Source: Thermosynechococcaceae cyanobacterium Okahandja (GTDB lineage: Bacteria; Cyanobacteriota; Cyanobacteriia; Thermosynechococcales; Thermosynechococcaceae). Taken from it: a stretch of 64,000 nt of DNA. The notes under the pieces are model-generated. The model made no database searches. It was not told where the DNA came from and was given only the letters and a program-made list of their open reading frames with translations. This document shows positions 31,056 to 38,431 of this stretch, piece after piece. The stretch is taken from positions 1,922,001-1,986,000 of the forward strand of contig CP136945.1 in NCBI GenBank assembly GCA_041530395.1, in the 5' to 3' direction. The translations under genes were made by a program, and so were the position numbers. Every line of letters starts with the position of its first letter. Positions within the stretch are counted from its first letter, which is position 1.

Positions 31056-31523
31056 ATGTCTCAACCTCAAGATTTGGCAGAACTCTACGAGCAGGATATT
31101 TTACGGTGGTCGGAAGATACGGTGGCTAAACTTAAGGCGCGAGACTTTGAGCATCTCGATCTTGAACACTTGATCGAAGAGGTAGAGGCGTTGGGAATTT
31201 CTCAAAAGAAGGAATTGACTAGCCGCCTGATCGTTTTATTAGAACATTTATTAAAACGGCTGTATGTGAATTTACCCCATGACTACAATGGCTGGGAGCG
31301 AACGATTCGGACTCAACGGGGGGAGTTAGAGGTTTTGTTGGATGCAGTCCCTAGCCTGACTGGTTATTGGGATGCCAGCTTTAACAAGGCTTGGCAAATT
31401 GCGCTAAAAAATGTACGCAAGGAATATCCCCAAGTTAATTTCCCAAATGAATGGCTACGCGATCGCGCCATTGAGCCAATGTTGAATCATGATTTTTGGG
31501 TGGAATCAATTGAGGAGAAGTGA
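31056..31523 (+). CDS. DUF29 family protein, first island copy
   Basis: A 155-residue DUF29 protein. It has AELYEQDILRWSEDTVAKLKARDFEHLDLEHLIEEVEALG at the N-terminus, then a helical LIVLLEHLLKRLY segment. The C-terminal FPNEWLRDRAIEPML part resembles other DUF29 members. It starts with a ggggag ribosome-binding site and ends one base before the next DUF29 gene, so the two form an operon. Function is unknown. The pair are diverged rather than a recent duplication. Confidence 0.85.
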   Translation: MSQPQDLAELYEQDILRWSEDTVAKLKARDFEHLDLEHLIEEVEALGISQKKELTSRLIVLLEHLLKRLYVNLPHDYNGWERTIRTQRGELEVLLDAVPSLTGYWDASFNKAWQIALKNVRKEYPQVNFPNEWLRDRAIEPMLNHDFWVESIEEK

Positions 31524-31524
31524 A

Positions 31525-31959
31525 ATGCTATCCAATCTCTATGAAACTGATTTTTATGCTTGGACATTAGCGCAGGCAAAGTTGCTTAAAGAAAGAGATT
31601 TTGAGCATCTCGATATTCCCAACTTGGTCGAGGAAATTGAGTCCTTGGGAAAGCAACAGCGTCAGGAACTCAGAAACCGATTAGGTGTTTTGATCGGGCA
31701 CTTATTGAAGTGGGATTACCAGCCCGAAAAGCGTAGTAAAAGCTGGCGAGTGACGATTCGTGAGCAACGGCGAGAAATTTTGCAACTCCTGAAGGAAAAC
31801 CCTAGCCTCAAGCCTTATTTGGAAGAGGCGATCGCCCCTGCCCACGAATCTGGCTTGGACTTAGTAGTCAAGGAAACTCCTTTAGATTATGGAGATCTGC
31901 CCGAAAATTGCCCCTATACACCCGAGCAACTGTTTGATCCTAACTTTCCCACCAATTGA
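31525..31959 (+). CDS. DUF29 family protein, second island copy
   Basis: A 144-residue DUF29 protein beginning MLSNLYETDFYAWTLAQAKLLKERDF and carrying LDIPNLVEEIESLG and LIGHLLKWDY. The ATG at 31525 is preceded by gaggag inside the end of the previous gene. It is followed by the DUF433-DUF5615 pair on the same strand. It is the third DUF29 gene in the window, counting the copy at 3724. Confidence 0.85.
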   Translation: MLSNLYETDFYAWTLAQAKLLKERDFEHLDIPNLVEEIESLGKQQRQELRNRLGVLIGHLLKWDYQPEKRSKSWRVTIREQRREILQLLKENPSLKPYLEEAIAPAHESGLDLVVKETPLDYGDLPENCPYTPEQLFDPNFPTN

Positions 31960-31985
31960 ACCCCCGTTGATTGAGGTAACAACCG

Positions 31986-32222
31986 ATGTCCGAAGACCTA
32001 TTACAAAGGATTTCACTGAATCCAGAGATTTGTCATGGAAAACCTTGCATTCGTGGATTGCGCTATCCCGTTGAGTTTTTGCTCGAATTGCTCAGTTCCG
32101 GTATGACCCATGAGGAAATTTTGACCGACTATGAAGATCTGGAAGAAGACGATATTCTGGCAGTCCTGTTGTTTGCTGCTCGTCTTAGCAAGGTTAAAAG
32201 TATCCATCGATTGGCATCATGA
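31986..32222 (+). CDS. DUF433 antitoxin-like protein
   Basis: A 78-residue protein with the DUF433 pattern: RISLNPEICHGKPCIRGLRYPVEFLLELLSSGMTHEEIL, followed by an acidic helix DYEDLEEDDILAVLLFAA. The helix-turn-helix-like fold and the partner gene identify it as the putative antitoxin of a DUF433-DUF5615 module, a pairing widespread in cyanobacteria. It overlaps the partner by 4 bases. DNA-binding autoregulation is the usual expectation for such a pair but is not shown here. Confidence 0.85.
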   Translation: MSEDLLQRISLNPEICHGKPCIRGLRYPVEFLLELLSSGMTHEEILTDYEDLEEDDILAVLLFAARLSKVKSIHRLAS

Positions 32223-32572
32223 AGTTCCTTGTAGATGCTCAACTGCCAATACGATTAGCTCGGTTTTTACAATCTACAGGCTATGACACCCTGCATACTC
32301 GTGATTTACCCCAGCAGAATGCAACACCGGATTCATTCATCAATCAGCTTTCAATTCAAGACCAGCGCATTGTTGTTACAAAAGATACCGATTTTATTGG
32401 ATCATTTCTGCTTCAGAAACAGCCCTACAAGTTGCTCATTGTTGCTACAGGAAATATTAAAAATGCTGAGCTTGAACAACTATTCTCTCAAAATCTCCAA
32501 CAGATAGTCACTTTATTAGAATCGCACAGCTATATCGAACTAAACCGCTCTGGCATCATCGTTTATCAATAA
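32219..32572 (+). CDS. DUF5615 PIN-like protein (putative toxin)
   Basis: A 117-residue protein with the PIN-like DUF5615 pattern: MKFLVDAQLPIRLARFL at the N-terminus with an acidic residue in strand 1, DTLHTRDL, then VVTKDTDF with a further acidic pair. PIN-like domains are metal-dependent RNases, and this family is paired with DUF433 genes. The 4-base overlap with DUF433 gives translational coupling. RNase activity is inferred from the fold. Confidence 0.8.
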   Translation: MKFLVDAQLPIRLARFLQSTGYDTLHTRDLPQQNATPDSFINQLSIQDQRIVVTKDTDFIGSFLLQKQPYKLLIVATGNIKNAELEQLFSQNLQQIVTLLESHSYIELNRSGIIVYQ

Positions 32573-32586
32573 ACTCGTAAAAGCCA

Positions 32587-35500
32587 ATGCTCGACCGCCC
32601 ACGCGCCCAAAAGTATCTCCAGACGTTTGATTTTGAGTCTCTGTTCATTGAAGAACTAGGCTGGGATACGGTCGATCGCGTCACCCTTCCGTTTGAGATT
32701 GACGATCGCTATTTTGAGGTGATTGCTATTGCTCAAAAGCGCGGCTTTATTGTCTATCAATGCATCACCCCAGAAATTCCGGCTCGGCCAATTCGGATCA
32801 AGCTCGATCGCCAACTGACGGACTACAGCAAATTCCACCTGTTGGTCTTTGGGGATGAGGGCAAGACGCAACAGGAATGGCTGTGGTTGAAGCCAGAAGT
32901 TAAGCAAGTTAAAAGTAAAAAGGCAAAAGGTAAAAGTAAAGGGCAGGTGACATCAACTAGGGCGGTGCGATCGCACTCCTATCAGGTTGGCCAGAATCCG
33001 GAGGCGTTGTTGCAAAAGCTGGAGGCATTGCTCGTGGAATTTAAGGAAGAGCAGAGCCTGACCCATGTGGATGTGGCTCAAAAGGTGAAGCAAGGCTTTG
33101 ATGTTGAGCGGGTTACGAAGCAATTTTTCCAAGATTTTGAAGGGTTACACCAAGCATTTTGTTTAGAGATTGAGGGGATTGATTCAGAGAGCGATCGCCG
33201 TTGGTATGCCTCGGTTTTGCTCAATCGATTAATGTTTGTTTATTTCTTGCAGCGCCGCTATTTTTTGGACAATGGTGATGCGTTGTATTTGCAAAATAAA
33301 TTGCGGCTATGTCAACAGGAAGGGCGCAGTTTTTATGAATTTCTCAAGGATTTATTTTTTGTAGGTTTTGCGGAACCGGAGTACCAGCGTGAGCCTGCCA
33401 TTCAACGTCGTATCGGGAAGATTTGTTATCTCAATGGTGGGTTATTCCTTCGGCATCCAATCGAGCAGAAGTATCCTGATATTCAAATTAGCGATCGCGC
33501 CTTTGTTCAAGTGTTTGAATTGTTCTCGCGTTATTCTTGGCACTTGGACGATCGCCCGGACAAAGACCCTCTGGAAATCAACCCGGATGTACTGGGCTAC
33601 ATTTTTGAGAAATACATTAACCAGAAAGAATTTGGTGCCTATTATACTCGTCCAGAAATTACCGAATACCTGTGCGATCGCACGATTAACAAACTGATGC
33701 TGGAGCGTCTTACCCCTCCTTCTGCAACTTCTGGGAGAGAAACTCTTACTCCCCTCTCCCAAGTGGGGAGAGGGGCCGGGGGTGAGGGTCTTTCATCGAT
33801 CCTCGCGAGTTTGGATATTGTCCAATGCGATCGCCTGCTGAACGAAATTTTGCCCACCCTAACCTTACTTGATCCGGCCTGTGGATCGGGAGCATTTTTG
33901 GTAGCGGCGATGAAAACCTTGATTAGCATCTACACTCAAGTTGTAGCCAGAGCCAAGTCATTATTAGAAGCCCCTCAAAGTCCCTCGCCCTTTTTGGGAG
34001 AGGAGTCGGATCAGCCGTCAGCGAACCCCCATCCCTCAAGTGCCTTCCCCCCCTCTCCCGTTCTGGGAGAGGGGCTGGGGGTGAGGGCAGAATCGCCCTC
34101 AGCGAACCCTCATCCCCTAACCCCTTCTCCCAAGGGGGGAGAAGGGGAACAAGAGTATTGGCAGATTTCGCCAGCATTGCGGCAACGGATGACCGAAGTT
34201 GCTCGTCAGTTTCGTAAAAAACCTGCATCTAGCGAAGCCATCCTGTGGCAAGCCTTACGAGGATGGAAATTAGGCGGGCGTAAATTCAAGCGACAACAGC
34301 CGATCGGTCCTTTTATTGTTGACTTTTTTTGCAGTGCTGAACGCCTAGTTGTCGAAGTTGATGGTTCAATTCACAACTCTCAGCAAGAAGCAGACCTTCA
34401 ACGTCAACAATTGCTTGAATCCCTAGGGCTGCACTTTGTTCGCATTGATAGCAACCTAGTTGAGAACGATCTACCTACAGCCCTTTCCCAAATTTCCGCT
34501 GCCTTCCTACCCCCCTCTCTCGCTTTGGGAGAAGAGCAGGAAGCGAGGGTCATTCCGCCCCCCTCTCCCTCCTTGGGAGAGGGGCTGGGGGTGAGGGCAA
34601 ATGAGAGCGATCGCCAAGACCTTGATTCGCTGCCCAGTGCTCCTCTCTCTTCTAGAGAGGGATTTAGGGTGAGGACAAATGAAAGCGCCCACCAAGCCCC
34701 TCATCCCCTAACTTTTACTCCTGGAGAAGGGGAACAAGAAATAGGGACATTACCCCCCTCTCCCGCTCTGGGAGAGGGGCCGGGGGTGAGGGAGAGAATC
34801 TCTCAATGGTTACAAGAAGCCGCCAAACATCCATCCCTAGACTACTACATCAAAAAGCGCATCATTACCGACAACCTCTATGGTGTGGACATCATGGAGG
34901 AAGCCACCGAAATTGCCAAATTGCGCCTATTTTTGGCCTTAGTCTCCTCAGCCAGAACAGTAGAAGACCTAGAACCGCTGCCGAACATTGATTTCAACAT
35001 CATGGCCGGAAACTCCCTAATTGGTTTAATTCGGGTGGATGCCAAAGGCTTCGATCGCCTTTCTGCCCGATCTAGGAAGGGGGTCGGGGGTCAGGAAATC
35101 TTGCAAGGCAATGTGCTACAGGGGTTAGCAGCCTCGGAGTATCAGCAAATCCTAGAGGATAAAAACCGCAGTATTGCGCTCTACAAAAAACACGCTTTCC
35201 AGCAAGCCGATTCCGAACTGCCCCAAGAAACTCGCCTGTTACAGTTGCGGGATCACATCAACAAACTAAATCAGACATCCCAAGTGAAGTTAAACCAGTT
35301 ATTGCTCGATGAATTTAGCCAGCGGTTGGGGATTCAATACGAACAAGCTCAACTCAACGGCAAACCCAAAAAACGCAACTTAACCCTCGCAGATATAGAA
35401 GCCCTAGAGCCGTTTCATTGGGGCTACCATTTCGATCGAGTGTTTGCGCGGGGCGGGTTTGATGCGATTATCACTAATCCACCGTGGGAAATTTTCAAAC

Positions 35501-37320
35501 CTCAAGCTAAAGAGTTTTTCGCAAAGTATAGCGATCTTGTAACCAAAAACAAGATGGATATCAAAACCCTTGAGAAGGAACAAAAAAAGCTATTACAAAA
35601 TCCAGAAATTGCTCAGGCTTGGTGTGAATACCAAAGTCAGTTTCCGTATGTTAGCGCCTATTTCCGTTCATCAGAACAGTATAGGAATCAAATTTCAATT
35701 GTTAATGGGAAGAAAGTTGGAACAGATATTAACCTCTACAAGTTGTTCTTAGAGCAATGTTTTAACTTGTTACGCCCCAGTGGCCGTTGTGGAATCATTA
35801 TTCCTTCGGGAATCTACACAGATTTAGGTGCGAAACAATTACGAGAGTTGCTGTTTTCCCAATCAGAGCTAGACACCTTATTATGTTTATCTAATGAGAA
35901 ATTTATTTTTGAAGGATTACATCACGCTTTTAAGTTTGTATTACTTACTTTTGAGAAGGGTAAACATACAGAATCTTTTAATACAGTGTTTCGGATTAAC
36001 CCTAGAGAAGCAATTAGATCTAATGAATTAGGGACATTCCTTTATGATACTAGTCAACAATTGCGATTACCTGTCTCCCTAGTTCGACAATTGTCACCCG
36101 ATTCTTTGTCGATCATGGAGTTTAAGCAGCCCATTGATATTGCTATCGCCCAAAAAATGCTGCAATTCCCCTTATTGGGCGAAAAAATTGACGGCAAGTG
36201 GAATCTCAAGCTTACCCGTGAATTTGACATGACCAATGACAGTCATCTGTTCAAAACAGAGCCAGGGCCGGGGCAGCTCCCCCTCTACGAAGGCAAGATG
36301 ATCCACCAGTTCACCCATCAGTGGGGGCAACCCAAGTATTGGCTAGATGAAGGGGAAGCTAAAGCAGAATTGCTATCATCCAGATTAAAGTCTATTAAAA
36401 AGTTAATTAAGACTTATGGCTTAAATAATGAAATCGATCCTAATGAAGTTTGCTTAGATTATCAAGCTTATAGACTTGCTTTTCGAGACGTGGCCGCAAG
36501 TACAAATGAGAGAACAGTAATCATGACTGTTTTACCACCAAAAGTGTTTTGTCCGCACACGATGTCATTAGAACAAGTCTATGAATCTAGAATTAAAAAT
36601 AACAAGATTGACGTTAACTTTCTATATCTAAGTAACAAGGAGCGACTATTCCTTTGTGCTGTTATGAACTCTTTTATAGTCGATGGCTGGCTGCGTCGCA
36701 GCATAACTTCACACGTTTCATTTTTCTTTGTCTATAATACTCCAGTTCCTCGACTGCAAGAAGGCGACAAATGGTTTGCTGAAATCGTAGAACGTGCGGC
36801 CAAACTCATCTGCACCACGCCGGAGTTTGAGGAGTTGTGGGCAGAGGTTTTCCCTCATCCCCTAACCCCTTCTCCCAAGGAGGGAGAAGGGGAACCGGAA
36901 TCTTTTGCCCCCCTCTCCCAAAAGGGGAGAGGGGCTGGGGGTGAGGGCTACGGTGTTACCAACGAGGAAGAGCGGGCGCAACTCCGTGCCGAACTGGATG
37001 GCATCATCGCCCACCTGTACGGTTTAACCGAAACCGAATTTGCCCATATCCTCAGCACCTTCCCCCTCGTCCCGGAAGAAACTAAACAAGCTGCACTCAA
37101 TGCTTATCGTGATGTTGATCGGGGGTTAATTCAAGTTTTCAAATCATGCTCTGGAAGAAATGGAAAAACGAAAAGTTCCCATTTCCTTTGTAGAAGCCGT
37201 CTTAGAAAATCCACAGCAAACTCTTCAACAAAACGAAGAGATCACCATTTATCAATCTCAAGTGGATTTTGGCGCAGGCAAGCTTTATTTACTTCGAGTC
37301 TTTGTCAACACCATCCTTGA
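32587..37320 (+). CDS. Eco57I-type DNA adenine methylase, interrupted in frame by repeats and a DUF559 nuclease domain
   Basis: A 1577-residue reading frame. Residues ~1-370 are the N-terminal region typical of large Eco57I/type-ISP-like methylases, ending FGAYYTRPEITEYLCD. The SAM motif LDPACGSGAFL is at 428-438 and the catalytic NPPW at 964-967. Between them lies a foreign block of about 270 residues (33973-34793) made of hairpin repeats and a DUF559 nuclease domain at ~523-640. Smaller repeat insertions lie at 33709-33789 and 36852-36948. From about residue 1516 the frame reads DUF4258 sequence out of register, so the natural C-terminus is lost. The gene sits beside the broken helicase, its expected defence partner. 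Whether the enlarged protein folds is unknown. Confidence 0.8.
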   Translation: MLDRPRAQKYLQTFDFESLFIEELGWDTVDRVTLPFEIDDRYFEVIAIAQKRGFIVYQCITPEIPARPIRIKLDRQLTDYSKFHLLVFGDEGKTQQEWLWLKPEVKQVKSKKAKGKSKGQVTSTRAVRSHSYQVGQNPEALLQKLEALLVEFKEEQSLTHVDVAQKVKQGFDVERVTKQFFQDFEGLHQAFCLEIEGIDSESDRRWYASVLLNRLMFVYFLQRRYFLDNGDALYLQNKLRLCQQEGRSFYEFLKDLFFVGFAEPEYQREPAIQRRIGKICYLNGGLFLRHPIEQKYPDIQISDRAFVQVFELFSRYSWHLDDRPDKDPLEINPDVLGYIFEKYINQKEFGAYYTRPEITEYLCDRTINKLMLERLTPPSATSGRETLTPLSQVGRGAGGEGLSSILASLDIVQCDRLLNEILPTLTLLDPACGSGAFLVAAMKTLISIYTQVVARAKSLLEAPQSPSPFLGEESDQPSANPHPSSAFPPSPVLGEGLGVRAESPSANPHPLTPSPKGGEGEQEYWQISPALRQRMTEVARQFRKKPASSEAILWQALRGWKLGGRKFKRQQPIGPFIVDFFCSAERLVVEVDGSIHNSQQEADLQRQQLLESLGLHFVRIDSNLVENDLPTALSQISAAFLPPSLALGEEQEARVIPPPSPSLGEGLGVRANESDRQDLDSLPSAPLSSREGFRVRTNESAHQAPHPLTFTPGEGEQEIGTLPPSPALGEGPGVRERISQWLQEAAKHPSLDYYIKKRIITDNLYGVDIMEEATEIAKLRLFLALVSSARTVEDLEPLPNIDFNIMAGNSLIGLIRVDAKGFDRLSARSRKGVGGQEILQGNVLQGLAASEYQQILEDKNRSIALYKKHAFQQADSELPQETRLLQLRDHINKLNQTSQVKLNQLLLDEFSQRLGIQYEQAQLNGKPKKRNLTLADIEALEPFHWGYHFDRVFARGGFDAIITNPPWEIFKPQAKEFFAKYSDLVTKNKMDIKTLEKEQKKLLQNPEIAQAWCEYQSQFPYVSAYFRSSEQYRNQISIVNGKKVGTDINLYKLFLEQCFNLLRPSGRCGIIIPSGIYTDLGAKQLRELLFSQSELDTLLCLSNEKFIFEGLHHAFKFVLLTFEKGKHTESFNTVFRINPREAIRSNELGTFLYDTSQQLRLPVSLVRQLSPDSLSIMEFKQPIDIAIAQKMLQFPLLGEKIDGKWNLKLTREFDMTNDSHLFKTEPGPGQLPLYEGKMIHQFTHQWGQPKYWLDEGEAKAELLSSRLKSIKKLIKTYGLNNEIDPNEVCLDYQAYRLAFRDVAASTNERTVIMTVLPPKVFCPHTMSLEQVYESRIKNNKIDVNFLYLSNKERLFLCAVMNSFIVDGWLRRSITSHVSFFFVYNTPVPRLQEGDKWFAEIVERAAKLICTTPEFEELWAEVFPHPLTPSPKEGEGEPESFAPLSQKGRGAGGEGYGVTNEEERAQLRAELDGIIAHLYGLTETEFAHILSTFPLVPEETKQAALNAYRDVDRGLIQVFKSCSGRNGKTKSSHFLCRSRLRKSTANSSTKRRDHHLSISSGFWRRQALFTSSLCQHHP
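33709..33789 (+). repeat. degenerate double-hairpin repeat in the methylase gene
   Basis: The right half matches the 97-bp units well: cccctctcccaagtggggagagggg, then ccgggggtgaggg. The left half is degenerate, with cttctgcaacttctgggagag in place of hairpin 1. It adds residues such as PLSQVGRGAGGEG just after the conserved YTRPEITEYL region and before the SAM motif, and keeps the frame. Confidence 0.75.
33973..34793 (+). mobile_element. composite repeat/DUF559 insertion inside the methylase gene
   Basis: About 820 bases of foreign sequence lie between methylase codons for VVARAKSLLEA and ERISQWLQEAAKHP. The block contains hairpin-2-type halves at about 34050-34089, 34558-34598 and 34752-34792, a complete DUF559-carrying unit (34107-34551), and degenerate halves near 33973-34008, 34639-34675 and 34697-34735. 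No stop codon occurs in the host frame, so the whole block is translated into the methylase as Pro/Gly/Glu-rich linkers around a nuclease domain. The arrangement suggests repeated insertion of one family at the same spot. Confidence 0.75.
34107..34551 (+). mobile_element. DUF559-carrying double-hairpin element
   Basis: The left end is the repeat start ccctcatcccc plus hairpin 1 ending gagaaggggaac (34107-34150). The right end is hairpin 2 plus the terminal segment (cccctctctcgctttgggagaagagc to gcgagggtc, ending 34551). Between them, in place of the ~17-base linker of the 97-bp units, is a DUF559 coding segment (about 34153-34506). That segment has SEAILWQALRGWKLGGRKFKRQ, GPFIVDFFCS, LVVEVDGSIH and LGLHFVRI, the Vsr-like restriction-endonuclease-fold core with its acidic residues. 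An internal ATG at 34189 could allow separate translation. The element length is 445 bases, the same remainder modulo 3 as 97. Confidence 0.75.
36852..36948 (+). repeat. 97-bp double-hairpin repeat in the methylase 3' region
   Basis: This unit has the same length and ends as the two units in the helicase gene. Its loops and linker differ (caagga in hairpin 1, aaaa in hairpin 2, aaccggaatcttttgcc linker). It separates FEELWAEVF from YGVTNEEERAQLRAELDGIIAHLYGL, which are adjacent in ordinary family members. The host frame is kept. Confidence 0.9.
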
Positions 37321-37396
37321 CCCCGCAATCGTTGTAACCGTTTACCGCACAAATCAAACTAAAAATACTGGAGGAACCCATGAAAATAAAATATGA
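37160..37396 (+). CDS. DUF4258 protein, 5'-truncated and fused onto the methylase 3' end
   Basis: A 78-residue frame beginning MEKRKVPISFVEAVLENPQQ, a DUF4258 sequence. The same frame is open back to 37130 and encodes FSNHALEE, the expected family N-terminus, but has no start codon before the stop at 37127-37129. The original start was therefore lost when this sequence joined the methylase gene in another frame. ATG 37160 may still allow translation of a shortened protein. DUF4258 genes are commonly paired with DUF2283 genes, as here (17-base overlap), in putative toxin-antitoxin modules. Confidence 0.75.
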   Translation: MEKRKVPISFVEAVLENPQQTLQQNEEITIYQSQVDFGAGKLYLLRVFVNTILDPAIVVTVYRTNQTKNTGGTHENKI

Positions 37397-37592
37397 CCCC
37401 GAAGTCGATGTGATTCGGATTATCCTCAAGGATGTGCAGATTGAAGAAAGTGATGAAGAAACTCCTAGCATTATCCTAGACTTTGACTCTAATCGAAATG
37501 TCGTTGGCATCGAAGTTCTTCAGGCTTCCAAACGAATTGATAACCCACAAGCAATCGAGTATATGATTGATCAGAGCATAATCACTTCTTAG
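37380..37592 (+). CDS. DUF2283 family protein (putative antitoxin)
   Basis: A 70-residue protein with the DUF2283 pattern MKIKYDPEVDVIRIIL followed by PSIILDFDSNRNVVGIEVLQASKR. The ATG is preceded by ggagg. It overlaps the DUF4258 gene by 17 bases, the usual order for this pair. It looks intact although its partner is damaged. Confidence 0.85.
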   Translation: MKIKYDPEVDVIRIILKDVQIEESDEETPSIILDFDSNRNVVGIEVLQASKRIDNPQAIEYMIDQSIITS

Positions 37593-37616
37593 AACAAGAA
37601 TATGAAACATTTATAA

Positions 37617-37721
37617 GCGATCGATCGGGTTCTTGACCACCACCATGGCTTCACCGATGAAGAACTCGACTTCATCATCAACTACGACATCAAATACCGC
37701 ATGGGGCGCGATGGGGAAGAC
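37617..37721 (+). pseudogene. C-terminal remnant of a second DNA methylase
   Basis: Thirty-five codons without a start read AIDRVLDHHHGFTDEELDFI then INYDIKYRMGRDGED. The segment GFTDEELDFIINYD with KYRMG is the characteristic C-terminus of many Eco57I-type and related DNA methylases. Nothing upstream belongs to that gene: the DUF2283 stop is 25 bases away. It is therefore a scrap left by deletion or recombination, possibly the lost tail of the neighbouring methylase. It runs in frame into the Uma2 gene. Confidence 0.7.
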
Positions 37722-37787
37722 ATCATTCCCAAGATTTATGGTACCCGTGGCAGACTTTTTTCAAAGACTTTCATTCTAGGTTGGCCT

Positions 37788-38420
37788 ATGTACGCTGTTA
37801 TCTCCCCTGAAAAAATCCATCTCCCCCCGGGTAGCGTGATGCGAATGCCCGGTACGTGGCAAGACTACTGTGCCCTCCGCAATAGCCGCGGAGATGGGTC
37901 AATTCCCCGCATTAAGTTCCGCAATGGAGAAATCTTGCTGATGAGTCCCCTGCCCCGCCACGGACGTGAAGCCCATCTTCTAGCCAGAGTTGTGGAAATC
38001 CTCCTAGATAGCGAAAACCGTAACTACGAAGCCTTTACCCCCATCACGATGGACATCCCCGAAGTCGGCGGCATTGAACCCGATTATTGCTTCTACATCG
38101 ACAACTGGCAGGCCGCCGCAGGCAAGGACCGGATCCATTGGCAGGCAGATCCGCCCCCTGACTTAGTGATTGAGATTGATGTTAGTACCTATACTGCCGC
38201 CGAAGACTATGCCCCCTATGGGGTACCAGAAGTCTGGTTATTCCAAAAAAGTGGCTTGAAGATCTATGCCCTACACGGAGAAGCCTATGAACTGCAAGCG
38301 AGCAGTCGGTATTTTCCTGCGATTGATCTACCGGCATTGTTTGCTCAAGTTCTGCAAAATGCAGCCACTCAGGGTACTGGCATTGCCCTCCGGAACCTGC
38401 GCCAACAGTTAATGAGCTAG
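37788..38420 (+). CDS. Uma2 family (DUF820) endonuclease-fold protein
   Basis: A 210-residue protein with the Uma2 core: MYAVISPEKIHLPPGS at the start, KFRNGEILLMSPLPRHGR, GGIEPDYCFYI, then PPPDLVIEIDVSTYT and YAPYGVPEVWLF. The D...E-x-D acidic residues of the PD-(D/E)XK fold are present. These genes are strongly amplified in cyanobacteria, and their function is unknown. ATG 37788 is chosen over the in-frame ATG at 37701, because the extra N-terminus is the methylase remnant. Confidence 0.85.
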   Translation: MYAVISPEKIHLPPGSVMRMPGTWQDYCALRNSRGDGSIPRIKFRNGEILLMSPLPRHGREAHLLARVVEILLDSENRNYEAFTPITMDIPEVGGIEPDYCFYIDNWQAAAGKDRIHWQADPPPDLVIEIDVSTYTAAEDYAPYGVPEVWLFQKSGLKIYALHGEAYELQASSRYFPAIDLPALFAQVLQNAATQGTGIALRNLRQQLMS

Positions 38421-38431
38421 CCTCTTCAATC

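Noticed and set aside
29285-36948. Hairpin repeats taken as a CRISPR array or as terminators
   Set aside because: Units are not evenly spaced, have no unique spacers of constant length, lie inside coding frames and lack T runs.
27532-37320. A complete DISARM system
   Set aside because: Only the helicase- and methylase-like parts are present. No drmA, drmB or drmC gene lies within the window, and the helicase is broken.
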